From REEB426 sp964551975 (GTDB lineage: Bacteria > Actinomycetota > Actinomycetes > S36-B12): 18,745 nt of DNA. This document shows, piece by piece, positions 7,388 to 15,092 of the stretch. The translations under genes and the position numbers were made by a program. The stretch is taken from positions 1-18,745 of the forward strand of contig CAZKFI010000045.1 in NCBI GenBank assembly GCA_964551975.1. Reading direction: 5' to 3'. The notes below the pieces were generated by a model. It was not told the DNA's origin. It made no database searches and worked only from the letters and a program-made list of their open reading frames with translations. Positions within the stretch are counted from its first letter, which is position 1, and the number at the start of each line of letters is the position of its first letter.

Positions 7388-7423
7388 CCCCACGCAGCAC
7401 GATGTGAATCGTGCGGGTAGGGG
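7388..7423 (-). promoter_or_regulatory. Inverted repeat upstream of the nuclease-helicase gene
   Basis: GCACGAT (7397-7403), loop GTGA, ATCGTGC (7408-7414) is a perfect 7-bp stem. An outer CCCC/GGGG pair (7388-7391 with 7420-7423) closes it across a 5x5 internal loop. It begins 16 nt upstream of the start codon, so it could be an operator or a 5'-UTR hairpin limiting translation. Confidence 0.35.
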
Positions 7424-7599
7424 CATATCCATTACTTGAGTGAATAGAAGCCCGTCGAACCGCAGACCTTACTGTAGCGGGGAGCCTCCAGAACCTACAT
7501 TCAGTGGCTACTTCGATGTCATGCCGTCGGGCACCTATGTCCTGCGTGCAGGGCCTTATGCCTCTATCCACAGCGTCGTTGGGGGCAGATATTGCAGGC

Positions 7600-8055
7600 A
7601 TGGTCTCTACCTCGGGCATCACCCCGGATTTGGTGATGTATGCAGTCGTCGGGCTGGGCGCCTTGAGCGCGCTCATTCTCGTCATCCTTGCTCTGCTTGC
7701 TGGTCGACGAAAGCCTGTGCGCCTGTGGCAGTGGATAGCAGCATTGGTGGTGCAGGGACTACCTGCAGCATTGTTGACGGTGCCAGCCGTCATGACGGTT
7801 GTGCAGCGTCAGCCGCCCTGGATCACGGTGGGGGTCATCGGGCTATGGCTGCTTATTGGTCTCACGGTGCTTCGGCCACGGTGGGCGGCGTGGGCCCTCG
7901 TGGTATCAGCAGGTTTGATGCCCTTACTGCTCTGGACAGGCGGAACCCTGGTGCCATCCCAAGAGTTGCCGATTGAACCTTTGATGATGTTGGGGTTCTA
8001 CTCCGCGCGATCGGCTATTGCTGCCGGATTGCTGTGGTGGGCGGGCCAGTCCTGA
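7600..8055 (+). CDS. Small integral membrane protein, unknown function
   Basis: 151 residues from ATG 7600 with about five hydrophobic segments, around residues 11-34 (MYAVVGLGALSALILVILA), 43-65, 73-92, 94-113 and 128-148. Short Arg-containing loops follow the first segment (GRRKPVR). I do not recognise a family. The start is uncertain: an ATG at 7558 and a GTG at 7504 are in frame, but the extra residues look non-coding. GATATT (7588-7593), with A and T at the two most conserved -10 positions, lies 6 nt before 7600. The last 58 nt overlap the convergent aldehyde dehydrogenase gene, so part of that gene's C-terminus is constrained on both strands. Confidence 0.6.
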   Translation: MVSTSGITPDLVMYAVVGLGALSALILVILALLAGRRKPVRLWQWIAALVVQGLPAALLTVPAVMTVVQRQPPWITVGVIGLWLLIGLTVLRPRWAAWALVVSAGLMPLLLWTGGTLVPSQELPIEPLMMLGFYSARSAIAAGLLWWAGQS

Positions 8056-9404
8056 CGCACCACGGGGCGGGCAAAGCGTTCCGCAGCATGGAGACCCACC
8101 GAGGTCGCGGTGCTGAAGGTGGCAGCCGGATAAGGGCCGCCGTGCATTTGCTCGGCCGTGACCGCAACCCCGGTCGGCCAGCCATTCCAGACCACCCGAC
8201 CCGCACGTTGCTCGATGGCGCGTAAGAACAGATGCGCGTCAGGGTCGTCGTCTTCGCCGTGGACGCAACCGACCAACACGCCCTCATCAAGGGTGAGCAC
8301 CTGCAGGGCCTGGGCCGGATCTTCATAGGTAAGCGCGACTGAACTGGGCCCGAAGTATTCATGGCGAAGTGCACCAGCTGGATCCAGAAAAGTGGCCACG
8401 TCCGTTGTGATGACTGCTGGGTACTGCTGATTGCCCTGCACGTCGGTTCCGCGATGCACCGTCACACCTGGCATCGCAACAAGTGATGACATGCCAGCAG
8501 CGAAGCGGGTGGCGATGTCTTCGGTGAGCAGGGTCATCGCGGGTAAATCAGGCAGCAGGGCCAACGCCTCGTCAATGATGGTGGAACCGGCAGGTACCAG
8601 GAGAACAGCGGGCTTTGTGCAGAACTGACCGGCACCCAGCGTCATCGACTCCACGTAGCCCTTGGCGATGTCGCGTCCGCGTGCTGCGGCTGCAGCGCGG
8701 GTCACGACAACCGGATTCAAACTTCCCAGTTCCCCGTAAAACGGGATCGGGGTAGCACGATTCGCCGCAATGTCGTACAAAGCACGTCCGCCTGCGAGGG
8801 ATCCGGTAAACCCAACCGCACGAATCTGGTCGGCGGCAACGAGTTCGGCACCCTCGCGCACTCCACGCACCGAAGTCAGCAGGTCCATGGGTGCCCCAGC
8901 CCCAGCGATCGCATCACGCGCGATCTGCACCAGGCGCCGCGAAAGTTCCGGGTGGGCAGGGTGTTCCTTAACGACAACGGCGCATCCAGCAGCTAATGCC
9001 GAGGCCGAATCTCCACCGAGAACGCCAAAGGCGAACGGGAAGTTACTGGCACCGAAGACAGCAACGACACCAATTGGCACGTAGACGCGCTGCAAGGCCG
9101 GGTGGCCCTGCGGTGGTGGCCCGGGAACAGCCGGGTCAGTTTGCGGGGCGAGGATGCTGCCATCACGCAACGCTGTGGCGAACATGCGGAGTTGAAAGGT
9201 TGTGCGTGCAACTTCGCCGACCAAACGCGGCATGCCTAGGTGGGTTTCCCGATCGGCAATCGTTGCCAGTTCCTCCGCTTGGGCATCGAGTGCTGTTGCG
9301 ATGGCTTCCAGGACCGCGGCACGGGCCTGCGGTTCGGACACCCACCAGGCTTGCTGAGCGCGGTGGGCGCGTTCAACAGCGTCGATCACGGTGTCAGCGG
9401 TCAT
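7998..9404 (-). CDS. Aldehyde dehydrogenase, 2,5-dioxovalerate (alpha-ketoglutaric semialdehyde) type
   Basis: 468 residues from ATG 9404, with an AAGGGA SD just upstream. Active-site features: N121 in FGASNFPFAFG, K146 in VVVKEHPAHP, the GFTGSLAGG nucleotide loop at 198-206, general base E225 in GELGSLNP and catalytic C262 in AGQFCTKP. The 'ASNFPFAF-x4-GGDSASALAAGC' and 'GELGSLNP' wording is typical of the dehydrogenases that oxidise 2,5-dioxopentanoate to 2-oxoglutarate at the end of non-phosphorylating pentose, hexarate or hydroxyproline routes. The start overlaps the SMP-30 stop by four bases (ATGA, 9401-9404), so lactonase and dehydrogenase are translationally coupled. The substrate could be another semialdehyde. 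It is somewhat shorter than most family members. Confidence 0.85.
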   Translation of the reverse strand: MTADTVIDAVERAHRAQQAWWVSEPQARAAVLEAIATALDAQAEELATIADRETHLGMPRLVGEVARTTFQLRMFATALRDGSILAPQTDPAVPGPPPQGHPALQRVYVPIGVVAVFGASNFPFAFGVLGGDSASALAAGCAVVVKEHPAHPELSRRLVQIARDAIAGAGAPMDLLTSVRGVREGAELVAADQIRAVGFTGSLAGGRALYDIAANRATPIPFYGELGSLNPVVVTRAAAAARGRDIAKGYVESMTLGAGQFCTKPAVLLVPAGSTIIDEALALLPDLPAMTLLTEDIATRFAAGMSSLVAMPGVTVHRGTDVQGNQQYPAVITTDVATFLDPAGALRHEYFGPSSVALTYEDPAQALQVLTLDEGVLVGCVHGEDDDPDAHLFLRAIEQRAGRVVWNGWPTGVAVTAEQMHGGPYPAATFSTATSVGLHAAERFARPVVRQDWPAHHSNPAAIADRAE

Positions 9405-10336
9405 GAATCCCTTTTCGGCTGGATGTGTTCGGTGCGGATCCGTGGTTGGACCTGGCCGGCGACCTGGGCTTGGACAGCGTAGGTCATCCCAAAGCCAGGT
9501 TCCGACGATCCATCTTCCAACGGCAAACCTTCTGCTGCGGTGGTGATCACCAACGTGCGCAGATCTGGACCGGCGAATGCGCAACTGGTGACCTGAGGGC
9601 AGGGCAGGCTGATCCGACCAGCACTGGATCCATCCGGCGCGAAGCGCATCACGCACCCACCACCCCAGATCGCTACCCAGAGATAACCATCTGCGTCGAC
9701 GCACATGCCATCGGGAACTCCGATCCGGGGGTCAATGGCAATGAACGGTTCGCGCCGCAAAGGGGTCTGCAGTCCATCGCCCAAGCAGCGGTCAATTCGC
9801 CCGGTGGGGCTGTCGATGTAGTACATGGTGGCGCCGTCAGGTGACCAACCCATGCCATTGCTGATGGTCACCCCGGTTAAAAGTGTCTTCAGCTGCCCGG
9901 CATAAAGGACGTGCAACGCGGCGCTTCCGGCGTCACCCTCAGGGTCGTATGCCATGGTGCCTAGGTAGGCCACTCCCCTCGGACTCACCTTGGCGTCGTT
10001 CGCCCGCAGGCGGTGCGGGCCAGCGGCGTTGGACTCCACGCTGTGCGGGAATGCGGCCACCTCGATCAGTTCTCCACTTGCAAGATCGGTGGTGTACAGC
10101 CCGTCGCGCAGGCAGAGCAACCAGCGGCCATCATCGAGCGGCAGAACAGCGCCGACATGCCGAGGGCACTGGAAACTGCCTGGATCATCGCTCGCCAATG
10201 TTCGCCACAAAACGCCTGAATTGAGGATGTCGACCCACAGCACGCGGTCATTGGCGTCGTCCCATAGCGGCCCCTCGCCAAGTTCACACCGGCGCGTATC
10301 GAACACTCTCACCGGCCAACCGAGTTCCTTGGACAT
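9401..10336 (-). CDS. SMP-30/gluconolactonase (regucalcin) family lactonase
   Basis: 311 residues from ATG 10336, chosen for its strong SD (GAGGAAG, 2 nt upstream) and because upstream in-frame codons are Arg/Pro-rich. Metal ligands of the six-bladed propeller are all in place: E21 (LGEGPLWDD), N160 (TISNGMGWSPDG) and D209 (GVPDGMCVDADG). The substrate-contact pair R111/N113 lies in RLRANDAKV. The enzyme should hydrolyse a sugar-1,5- or 1,4-lactone to the aldonic acid in the cytoplasm. It is the first gene of the minus arm and overlaps the aldehyde dehydrogenase by ATGA. A sugar dehydrogenase that could supply its lactone is encoded divergently 147 nt away. Confidence 0.88.
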   Translation of the reverse strand: MSKELGWPVRVFDTRRCELGEGPLWDDANDRVLWVDILNSGVLWRTLASDDPGSFQCPRHVGAVLPLDDGRWLLCLRDGLYTTDLASGELIEVAAFPHSVESNAAGPHRLRANDAKVSPRGVAYLGTMAYDPEGDAGSAALHVLYAGQLKTLLTGVTISNGMGWSPDGATMYYIDSPTGRIDRCLGDGLQTPLRREPFIAIDPRIGVPDGMCVDADGYLWVAIWGGGCVMRFAPDGSSAGRISLPCPQVTSCAFAGPDLRTLVITTAAEGLPLEDGSSEPGFGMTYAVQAQVAGQVQPRIRTEHIQPKRDS

Positions 10337-10483
10337 GCTTCCTCGCAGGTCTTTCCTGGGATGCCTTCTGATCACTGACAATATCCGCGACGGTGCCAGC
10401 CGCGGTGCGGTAGCGTCCTGAGCGATAACCGGCAGGCCCATGCGACGCACGCCTCGACGTGCGGTTCAGTGGAAGGCATTCGC
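10337..10483. promoter_or_regulatory. Divergent promoter region of the carbohydrate cluster
   Basis: 147 nt between the SMP-30 and SDR starts must hold both promoters. CGCACG (10446-10451), 6-nt spacer, CGTGCG (10458-10463) is a perfect inverted repeat, 20 nt before the SDR start, and could bind a repressor. The SD of the SDR is GGAAGG at 10471-10476. No regulator gene is encoded in the cluster within this window. No clear -35/-10 pair could be picked by eye. Confidence 0.4.
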
Positions 10484-11236
10484 GTGACACACTCGATTCA
10501 CGGACAGTTGGCGATCGTCACTGGTGCTGCGAGTGGAATCGGCCTGGCTACCTGCCAGGTCCTAGCCGAACGCGGTGCCACGGTGGTTATGGCGGATGTC
10601 GCAGCGGACCGCTTGCAGGAATGTGCCGACCAGCTTGCCGACCAAGGGGCAAAGGTTCACCCAATCCAGGTTGATGTTGCGAACGCATTCAGCGTGCAGG
10701 CCCTGGTGGACGCAGCACATGCCGTCGGCACGGTTCAGATTCTGGTGAACTGCGTGGGCATAACCGGGCTATTGGGCAAGCCCGCGCACGAGGTCCCGGT
10801 GGACGAGTTCCGTCATGTCATTGAGGTCAACCTCATCGGGGCAATTCTGCTCACGCAAGGTGTGATCCCACAGATGTTGCAAGCCCGATACGGACGCATC
10901 CTGCACGTGGCATCCATCGCCGGCAAAGAGGGTAACCCGAACATGACCCCTTACGACACCTCGAAGGCTGGCCTCATCGGCTTCGTAAAGGGCGCCGCTA
11001 AGGAGTATGCGCCACTTGGGGTCACCATCAATTCCCTAGCGCCGGCGGTAATCAGTGGACCCATGGTAGATAGCCAGCCACCGGCGGTGCGCGACTACTT
11101 GATCAGCCGGATTCCAATGGGCCGTGTTGGTGAACCTCGCGAGGTGGCCGAGACCATCGCCTTCATCGTGTCACCGGAGTGCAGCTTCACCACCGGGTTC
11201 GTCTTTGATGCCTCCGGCGGGCGAGCCACCTACTGA
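10484..11236 (+). CDS. Short-chain dehydrogenase/reductase (probable sugar dehydrogenase)
   Basis: 250 residues of a classical SDR: Rossmann glycine motif TGAASGIG (13-20), an acidic residue D38 after beta-2 (favouring NAD+), NCVG in place of NNAG (89-92), N116, S144 (HVASIAGKEG), and Y157-x3-K161 (YDTSK). GTG 10484 is preferred over GTG 10469 because GGAAGG lies 7 nt upstream. The C-terminus (FDASGGRATY) is conserved in SDRs acting on sugars such as L-fucose, L-rhamnose or D-arabinose, but other alcohols cannot be excluded. It is the first gene of the plus arm, 18 nt before the kinase. Likely reaction: NAD(P)-dependent oxidation of an aldose to its lactone (feeding SMP-30), or of a later keto-acid intermediate. 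Confidence 0.85.
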   Translation: MTHSIHGQLAIVTGAASGIGLATCQVLAERGATVVMADVAADRLQECADQLADQGAKVHPIQVDVANAFSVQALVDAAHAVGTVQILVNCVGITGLLGKPAHEVPVDEFRHVIEVNLIGAILLTQGVIPQMLQARYGRILHVASIAGKEGNPNMTPYDTSKAGLIGFVKGAAKEYAPLGVTINSLAPAVISGPMVDSQPPAVRDYLISRIPMGRVGEPREVAETIAFIVSPECSFTTGFVFDASGGRATY

Positions 11237-11254
11237 CAGCCGTGTGATCTCGCC

Positions 11255-12229
11255 ATGACGCCTTCGCACAAGCAGATCGCCATGATTCTCGACCAGGTGG
11301 GCCTGAACTCGGAAGACGCGATCATCACGGCGCTGCCTGGTGGGGTATCGAGTGAGACAACGGCCGTGCAGTTAACCGACGGGTCAACCGTCGTAGTGAA
11401 GCAGGCTCTGGCGCGGTTGACCGTGGCCGAGGAGTGGCTGGCGGACCCCACTCGCGCTGTGCCAGAGGGTCACGGACTGGCTGCACTTCATGCACTGACC
11501 CCACATGCAGTTCCTCGGCCCATTGCCATTATCGACAATCCACCTAGTGCCGTACTTCCCCTAGCGCCACAGCCAAGCATCGACTGGCGCGCACGCTTGC
11601 TCACCGAACCCTCAGACGATGACATCGCTGTTGCACAAACCCTTCGCAACCTGGCGGAGTGCTGGCATGGCGCACCTAGTGAGCCCTATCGAGACACGGT
11701 TCTAGACGACACTCTGCGAGTGACGCAGCTTCGCGTCGATCCCTTCTATCGGGTCATGGCGCAACGGTGGCTGGACCACGCAGAGCCCATTCAGACCTGC
11801 ATTGACGAGTTGCTGCAGGACCGCACCGCATTGATTCACGGCGACTTCACGCCGAAGAACGTGCTGTGTCATCCAGAGGGCCTTTGGGTGATCGACACAG
11901 AGATCTGTCACATCGGTAACCCGCTACTCGACCTAGCATCAATGTCGGCGCATCTGTTGCTCAAGAGCGTGAAGCACCATCGCTCGCACCCCCGGCTCAT
12001 GACCGACATTCGCAATGCTTTCTTGGATCCACAAGGCCCTGTGCCCCATCCCAGAAGCAATGCGGCCTTGGCGCGCCATACCGGGGTGATCTTGGGTGTG
12101 CGTGTGGCCGGCCGCTCACCCGTCGGCTACCTCACCGTGGAGGAACAGGCACAGGTCTCCATGATGGCTACCGCACTGTTGCAGGGCGCAACCATCCCGG
12201 AGGTGGAGGCCTCGTGGTTCATCGGATAA
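11255..12229 (+). CDS. APH-fold small-molecule kinase, probable sugar/sugar-acid kinase
   Basis: 324 residues with aminoglycoside-phosphotransferase/choline-kinase fold signatures: a glycine-rich ALPGGVSSETTAV loop (26-38), ATP-binding K49 (STVVVKQAL), the catalytic Brenner motif H195-G-D197-x4-N202 (LIHGDFTPKNVL), metal-binding D214 (WVIDTEICHIGNPLLDLA) and a helical C-terminus. The wording 'VVKQAL', 'HGDFTPKNVL' and the GNPxxDLA segment separates it from true antibiotic kinases; family members in this setting are probably metabolic kinases. It sits between an SDR and an enolase paralogue and overlaps the latter by 16 nt, so it probably phosphorylates a pathway intermediate that the enolase-like enzyme then uses. 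Substrate unknown; antibiotic resistance is unlikely in this context. Confidence 0.8.
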   Translation: MTPSHKQIAMILDQVGLNSEDAIITALPGGVSSETTAVQLTDGSTVVVKQALARLTVAEEWLADPTRAVPEGHGLAALHALTPHAVPRPIAIIDNPPSAVLPLAPQPSIDWRARLLTEPSDDDIAVAQTLRNLAECWHGAPSEPYRDTVLDDTLRVTQLRVDPFYRVMAQRWLDHAEPIQTCIDELLQDRTALIHGDFTPKNVLCHPEGLWVIDTEICHIGNPLLDLASMSAHLLLKSVKHHRSHPRLMTDIRNAFLDPQGPVPHPRSNAALARHTGVILGVRVAGRSPVGYLTVEEQAQVSMMATALLQGATIPEVEASWFIG

Positions 12230-13488
12230 CCGAGATTGATCTGGTGCAGGTTCTTGACTCACGGGGTGATCCGACAGTCAAGGCCTTCGTCACGCTGGCT
12301 GACGGTCGTGGCGCTGCGATCGCCCCGGCCGGCGCTAGTGCCGGCAGCCACGAAGCAGCATTCCTGCGAGATGGTGGAACAACCTTTGGTGGACGCAGTG
12401 TCAGCGGTGTCATCAACTCGCGTCTGACTCCACTTCGGCAATCGCTCATCGGTGTTGACGCTAACGACCCTGCCGCTGTGGAACAGGCGCTTACGGAGCT
12501 TGATGCTGCTCTCCCCGCGACTGACACCACGCCCTGGTCTGGACTCGGGGGCAACATTGCGATGGCCGTGAGTGTTGCCAGTTGGCTCGCGGTGGCGCAG
12601 GCCACTCAAGCTGAGCCATGGCAGATCATGGCGCAGTGGTGCGATGCTCAACCAACACTGCCAATGCCAATGGTCAACATCATTTCCGGAGGTGCGCACG
12701 CAGCACGCGCTATCGATATCCAGGACATTCTTGCTCTACCTTTTGGCGCGAAAAGCGTCGAAGAGGCAATCCACGATGCCTGGCGCACGCGTGCGGCAAC
12801 GCGCGAGGTGCTCGACCACCTCGGTCATCCCACCGCCCTGGTCGCCGATGAGGGTGGTCTGGCCGCACCTTTCGCATCCTCGACATCAGCGATCGCTGCT
12901 GTGCACCAGTCGATAGTGAATCTCAGTGCCACCGCAACCATTGGCATTGCCCTGGACGTGGCGGCCACGGAATTCCAGGTAGGAGCTGGGCACTACCGCA
13001 TTGAAGGCGAGTTGCGCAGTGCACAGGATCTCGTTGCGCAGATCCAACAGTGGATCGGTGACTTCGGGGTGATCAGCGTTGAGGACCCGCTAGGTGAGGA
13101 TGACGACTGGGCCTGCGCACAGTCTCTGGTCCGTAGCGCCCAGATCATCGGTGACGATCGCTTTGTTACCAATGCCGCACGCCTGCAATCTGGTATCGAG
13201 GCAGGCGAGGCGAACGCCATCCTCATCAAACCCAATCAAGCTGGTTCCCTAATGCGCACGATCGCCGCGCTGGGCTTAGCCAAGCAGCACCGCTGGGGCA
13301 CAGTGGTTTCGGCGCGTTCCGGGGAGACCGAGGAATCTTGGTTGGTCGACCTAGCTGTCGGTACCGGAGCTGGCCAGATCAAAGTGGGGTCGACGATGCG
13401 ATCCGAACGAACCGCGAAATGGAATCGCCTTCTTGAACTGTCGGCTAGGACAACGTTGCCGTTTGCGGACTGGAATTCTCACCGCTAG
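12214..13488 (+). CDS. Enolase paralogue with altered active site
   Basis: 424 residues, full enolase length, GTG start inside the kinase 3' end. Conserved: the catalytic loop GASAGSHEA (40-48), H162 (SGGAHA), E213 (ADEGG), metal ligands D248 (ALDVAATEF), E290 (SVEDPL) and the GDD at 313-315, catalytic-base K339 (LIKPNQAGS) and K390 (GQIKVGS). Changed: the motif normally SHRSGETED reads SARSGETEE, so the substrate-side His is A367, and the LQEF-type Glu is D171 (IDIQDIL). These positions handle the substrate phosphate/water and acid-base steps for 2-phosphoglycerate. The chemistry (enolate from a carboxylate, loss of water) is probably kept with a different, perhaps phosphorylated, sugar-acid substrate. 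It is unlikely to be the glycolytic enolase, which should be encoded elsewhere. Confidence 0.8.
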   Translation: MVHRITEIDLVQVLDSRGDPTVKAFVTLADGRGAAIAPAGASAGSHEAAFLRDGGTTFGGRSVSGVINSRLTPLRQSLIGVDANDPAAVEQALTELDAALPATDTTPWSGLGGNIAMAVSVASWLAVAQATQAEPWQIMAQWCDAQPTLPMPMVNIISGGAHAARAIDIQDILALPFGAKSVEEAIHDAWRTRAATREVLDHLGHPTALVADEGGLAAPFASSTSAIAAVHQSIVNLSATATIGIALDVAATEFQVGAGHYRIEGELRSAQDLVAQIQQWIGDFGVISVEDPLGEDDDWACAQSLVRSAQIIGDDRFVTNAARLQSGIEAGEANAILIKPNQAGSLMRTIAALGLAKQHRWGTVVSARSGETEESWLVDLAVGTGAGQIKVGSTMRSERTAKWNRLLELSARTTLPFADWNSHR

Positions 13489-13502
13489 CTTCCGTGACTG
13501 GC

Positions 13503-13508
13503 TAGCAT
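13503..13508 (+). promoter_or_regulatory. -10 box for the second SDR (leaderless)
   Basis: TAGCAT lies 6 nt before ATG 13515, which lacks an SD. The second SDR could be transcribed independently as well as from the upstream operon promoter. No good -35 is visible. Confidence 0.4.
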
Positions 13509-13514
13509 GCGCAG

Positions 13515-14258
13515 ATGTCACGAGCCGTATTGGTCACCGGTGGTTCTCGCGGGATAGGCGCAGCAGTAGCGGCGGCATTCGCTCGCCATGGTGATCGCGT
13601 TGCGATTCATGCCAGCGCCCCCTCGGAGCATGCCTCGGCCGCCCTGAAAGGGCTTAGCGCCTCCGGTCATGGTCTCGTTTTCGCCGACCTTCAAGATCCC
13701 GAGCAGGTACGGCAGATGGTTGAAGAGGCCGCTGCCCTGCTGGGTGGCATTGACGTGTTAGTGAACAACGCCGGTGTGTTCTTCTCCCACCCTGTGGGTG
13801 AAACGGACTACGCCGGTTGGCAGCAAGCCTGGGCGGCGACGCTTGGAGTGAACCTCATCGGCGCTGCCAATGTCACCTGGTGCGCCCTGCAACATATGCC
13901 GGACGGTGGTCGCATCGTCAACGTGGGTTCCCGCGGCGCCTTCCGCGGTGAGCCGCGCTCCCCCGCATATGGTGCGAGCAAGGCCGCCCTGGTGGCCTTC
14001 GGCCAATCCCTGGCTAAAGATCTCGGACCGCGGCGCATCGCTGTCACCACCCTGGCCCCGGGTTTTGTCGAAACCGACATGGCCGCGAGCGAACTTGTCG
14101 ACGAGAAGGGGGTGGCTCGCCGGGCCGAGAGTCCCTACAACCGGGTGGCCAACGTCGACGAGGTAGCAGAGGCGGTGCTCTATCTGGCCTCACCCCAGGC
14201 CGAGTGGGCCAGTGGTGCAGTTTTGGACTTTAACGGCGCCAGCTACCTGCGGATGTGA
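13515..14258 (+). CDS. Short-chain dehydrogenase/reductase
   Basis: 247 residues with a complete classical SDR set: TGGSRGIG (8-15), NNAG (84-87), N113 (LGVNLIGA), S139 (NVGSRGAF), Y152-x3-K156 (AYGASKAAL) and PGFVETDM (182-189). The segment after beta-2 (IHASAPSEHA) lacks the acidic residue of NAD-preferring SDRs. It starts 26 nt after the enolase paralogue and closes the plus arm of the cluster. Possible roles are oxidation of a 2-keto-3-deoxy acid at C4/C5, as in the L-fucose and L-rhamnose routes, or reduction of an intermediate. Generic 3-oxoacyl-ACP-reductase-like annotation would be a default, not evidence of fatty-acid synthesis. Confidence 0.82.
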   Translation: MSRAVLVTGGSRGIGAAVAAAFARHGDRVAIHASAPSEHASAALKGLSASGHGLVFADLQDPEQVRQMVEEAAALLGGIDVLVNNAGVFFSHPVGETDYAGWQQAWAATLGVNLIGAANVTWCALQHMPDGGRIVNVGSRGAFRGEPRSPAYGASKAALVAFGQSLAKDLGPRRIAVTTLAPGFVETDMAASELVDEKGVARRAESPYNRVANVDEVAEAVLYLASPQAEWASGAVLDFNGASYLRM

Positions 14259-14336
14259 TGGGAGTTCTGCCGACTTCCTTGCATTGGAGCTTGTCAGCGC
14301 CTGTCACGAGAGACGGTGCCGTTGACGGCTAAGGCG

Positions 14337-15092
14337 CTAGGCGCCCAATGCAGCCGCTCGATACCGTTCGACCACGAGCAGCGACAGTGCATTGATCGTT
14401 GCCCGGTCCGAAGCCGACATGACCGTGGGAACGTCGCGATCAACAACTTTGACGTAGGAAATCTTGAACACCACATTGCCGACCTGGCGCCAGATCCTCC
14501 ACTGTCCGCCTGTGCGATCCGGATTCGTCGCTCCGTAACGCTTCCAACTTGACCTTGAGTCGATGATGAGGCCGCGTGTCCCGCTCGCAGGGTCTGACGT
14601 GCGTACCTTCTGACGTAATGTGACATCACCGAGCCGCTCGGTGCCGGCAAACTGGTAAGGCCCAACGAACGTCGTCGTGCAAGCTTTGGCCTTGTCGTTC
14701 AGGTTGGCCCAGGCGGCGCGAGCCGCCTGGGCGTTCGGGAACTGGTAGATGTTGGTCAGGAGGTTTGCAAACCCTCCCGATGGATACGCGCCATAGTCGA
14801 CGAATGAATAAGCGCCCAGCGACGGCTTCTGGCCCTCCACGCTCTCGCTAATCCCAACCTCGCAGATACTCATTCCCGCTTCAGGGGTAAACGACTCAGT
14901 TGAAAGGGAGTACTGCTTGGCGCCCAGCCACAGGGGATACTCATTCGGCTGGGGCAGAACTGCAATCAGGCCAGGTCCCTGGAGTTGCCGGAAGTTCAAT
15001 GAGTCTGCCGAGGACGGTGCCGATAGCCCAACTGCAAGGCCTACAGCGACCACGGCGCACGTGCCAATGCGGATGATTCCTCGTGCACGCAT
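14337..15092 (-). CDS. Exported protein, PknH-like sensor-domain resemblance
   Basis: 251 residues from ATG 15092, preceded by the strong SD GAGGAG. A signal peptide (MRARGIIRIGTCAVVAVGLA, cleavage near SSA-DS) is followed by a ~220-residue secreted domain. Features: PNEYPLWLGAKQYSL, a Cys in SICEVG and another in KACTTTF that could pair, 'FPNAQAARAAWANLNDKAKA' and the terminal helix 'ATINALSLLVVERYRAAAL'. The Ala-rich helix followed by a single Cys and the closing helix resemble the extracellular sensor domain fused to PknH kinases and found alone in many actinobacterial lipoproteins. That resemblance is weak and from memory. No lipobox is seen. It is convergent with the preceding SDR, with a 78-nt gap. 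Confidence 0.7.
   Translation of the reverse strand: MRARGIIRIGTCAVVAVGLAVGLSAPSSADSLNFRQLQGPGLIAVLPQPNEYPLWLGAKQYSLSTESFTPEAGMSICEVGISESVEGQKPSLGAYSFVDYGAYPSGGFANLLTNIYQFPNAQAARAAWANLNDKAKACTTTFVGPYQFAGTERLGDVTLRQKVRTSDPASGTRGLIIDSRSSWKRYGATNPDRTGGQWRIWRQVGNVVFKISYVKVVDRDVPTVMSASDRATINALSLLVVERYRAAALGA

Noticed and set aside
8043..9704. Long minus-strand reading frame extending the aldehyde dehydrogenase by 100 residues at its N-terminus
   Set aside because: The extension is Arg/Trp-rich, lies inside the SMP-30 gene in another frame, and ATG 9404 has an SD and the ATGA coupling.
10421..10441. LacI-like half-site (TGAGCGATAACC) in the divergent promoter region
   Set aside because: The sequence is not symmetric around its central CG as LacI-family operators are, and no LacI gene is in the window.
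14270..14340. Imperfect hairpins (GTCAGCG/CGTTGAC and GGCGC/GCGCC) between convergent genes
   Set aside because: A bidirectional terminator would be expected here, but the pairing needs G-U wobbles and internal mismatches and lacks a T-run.
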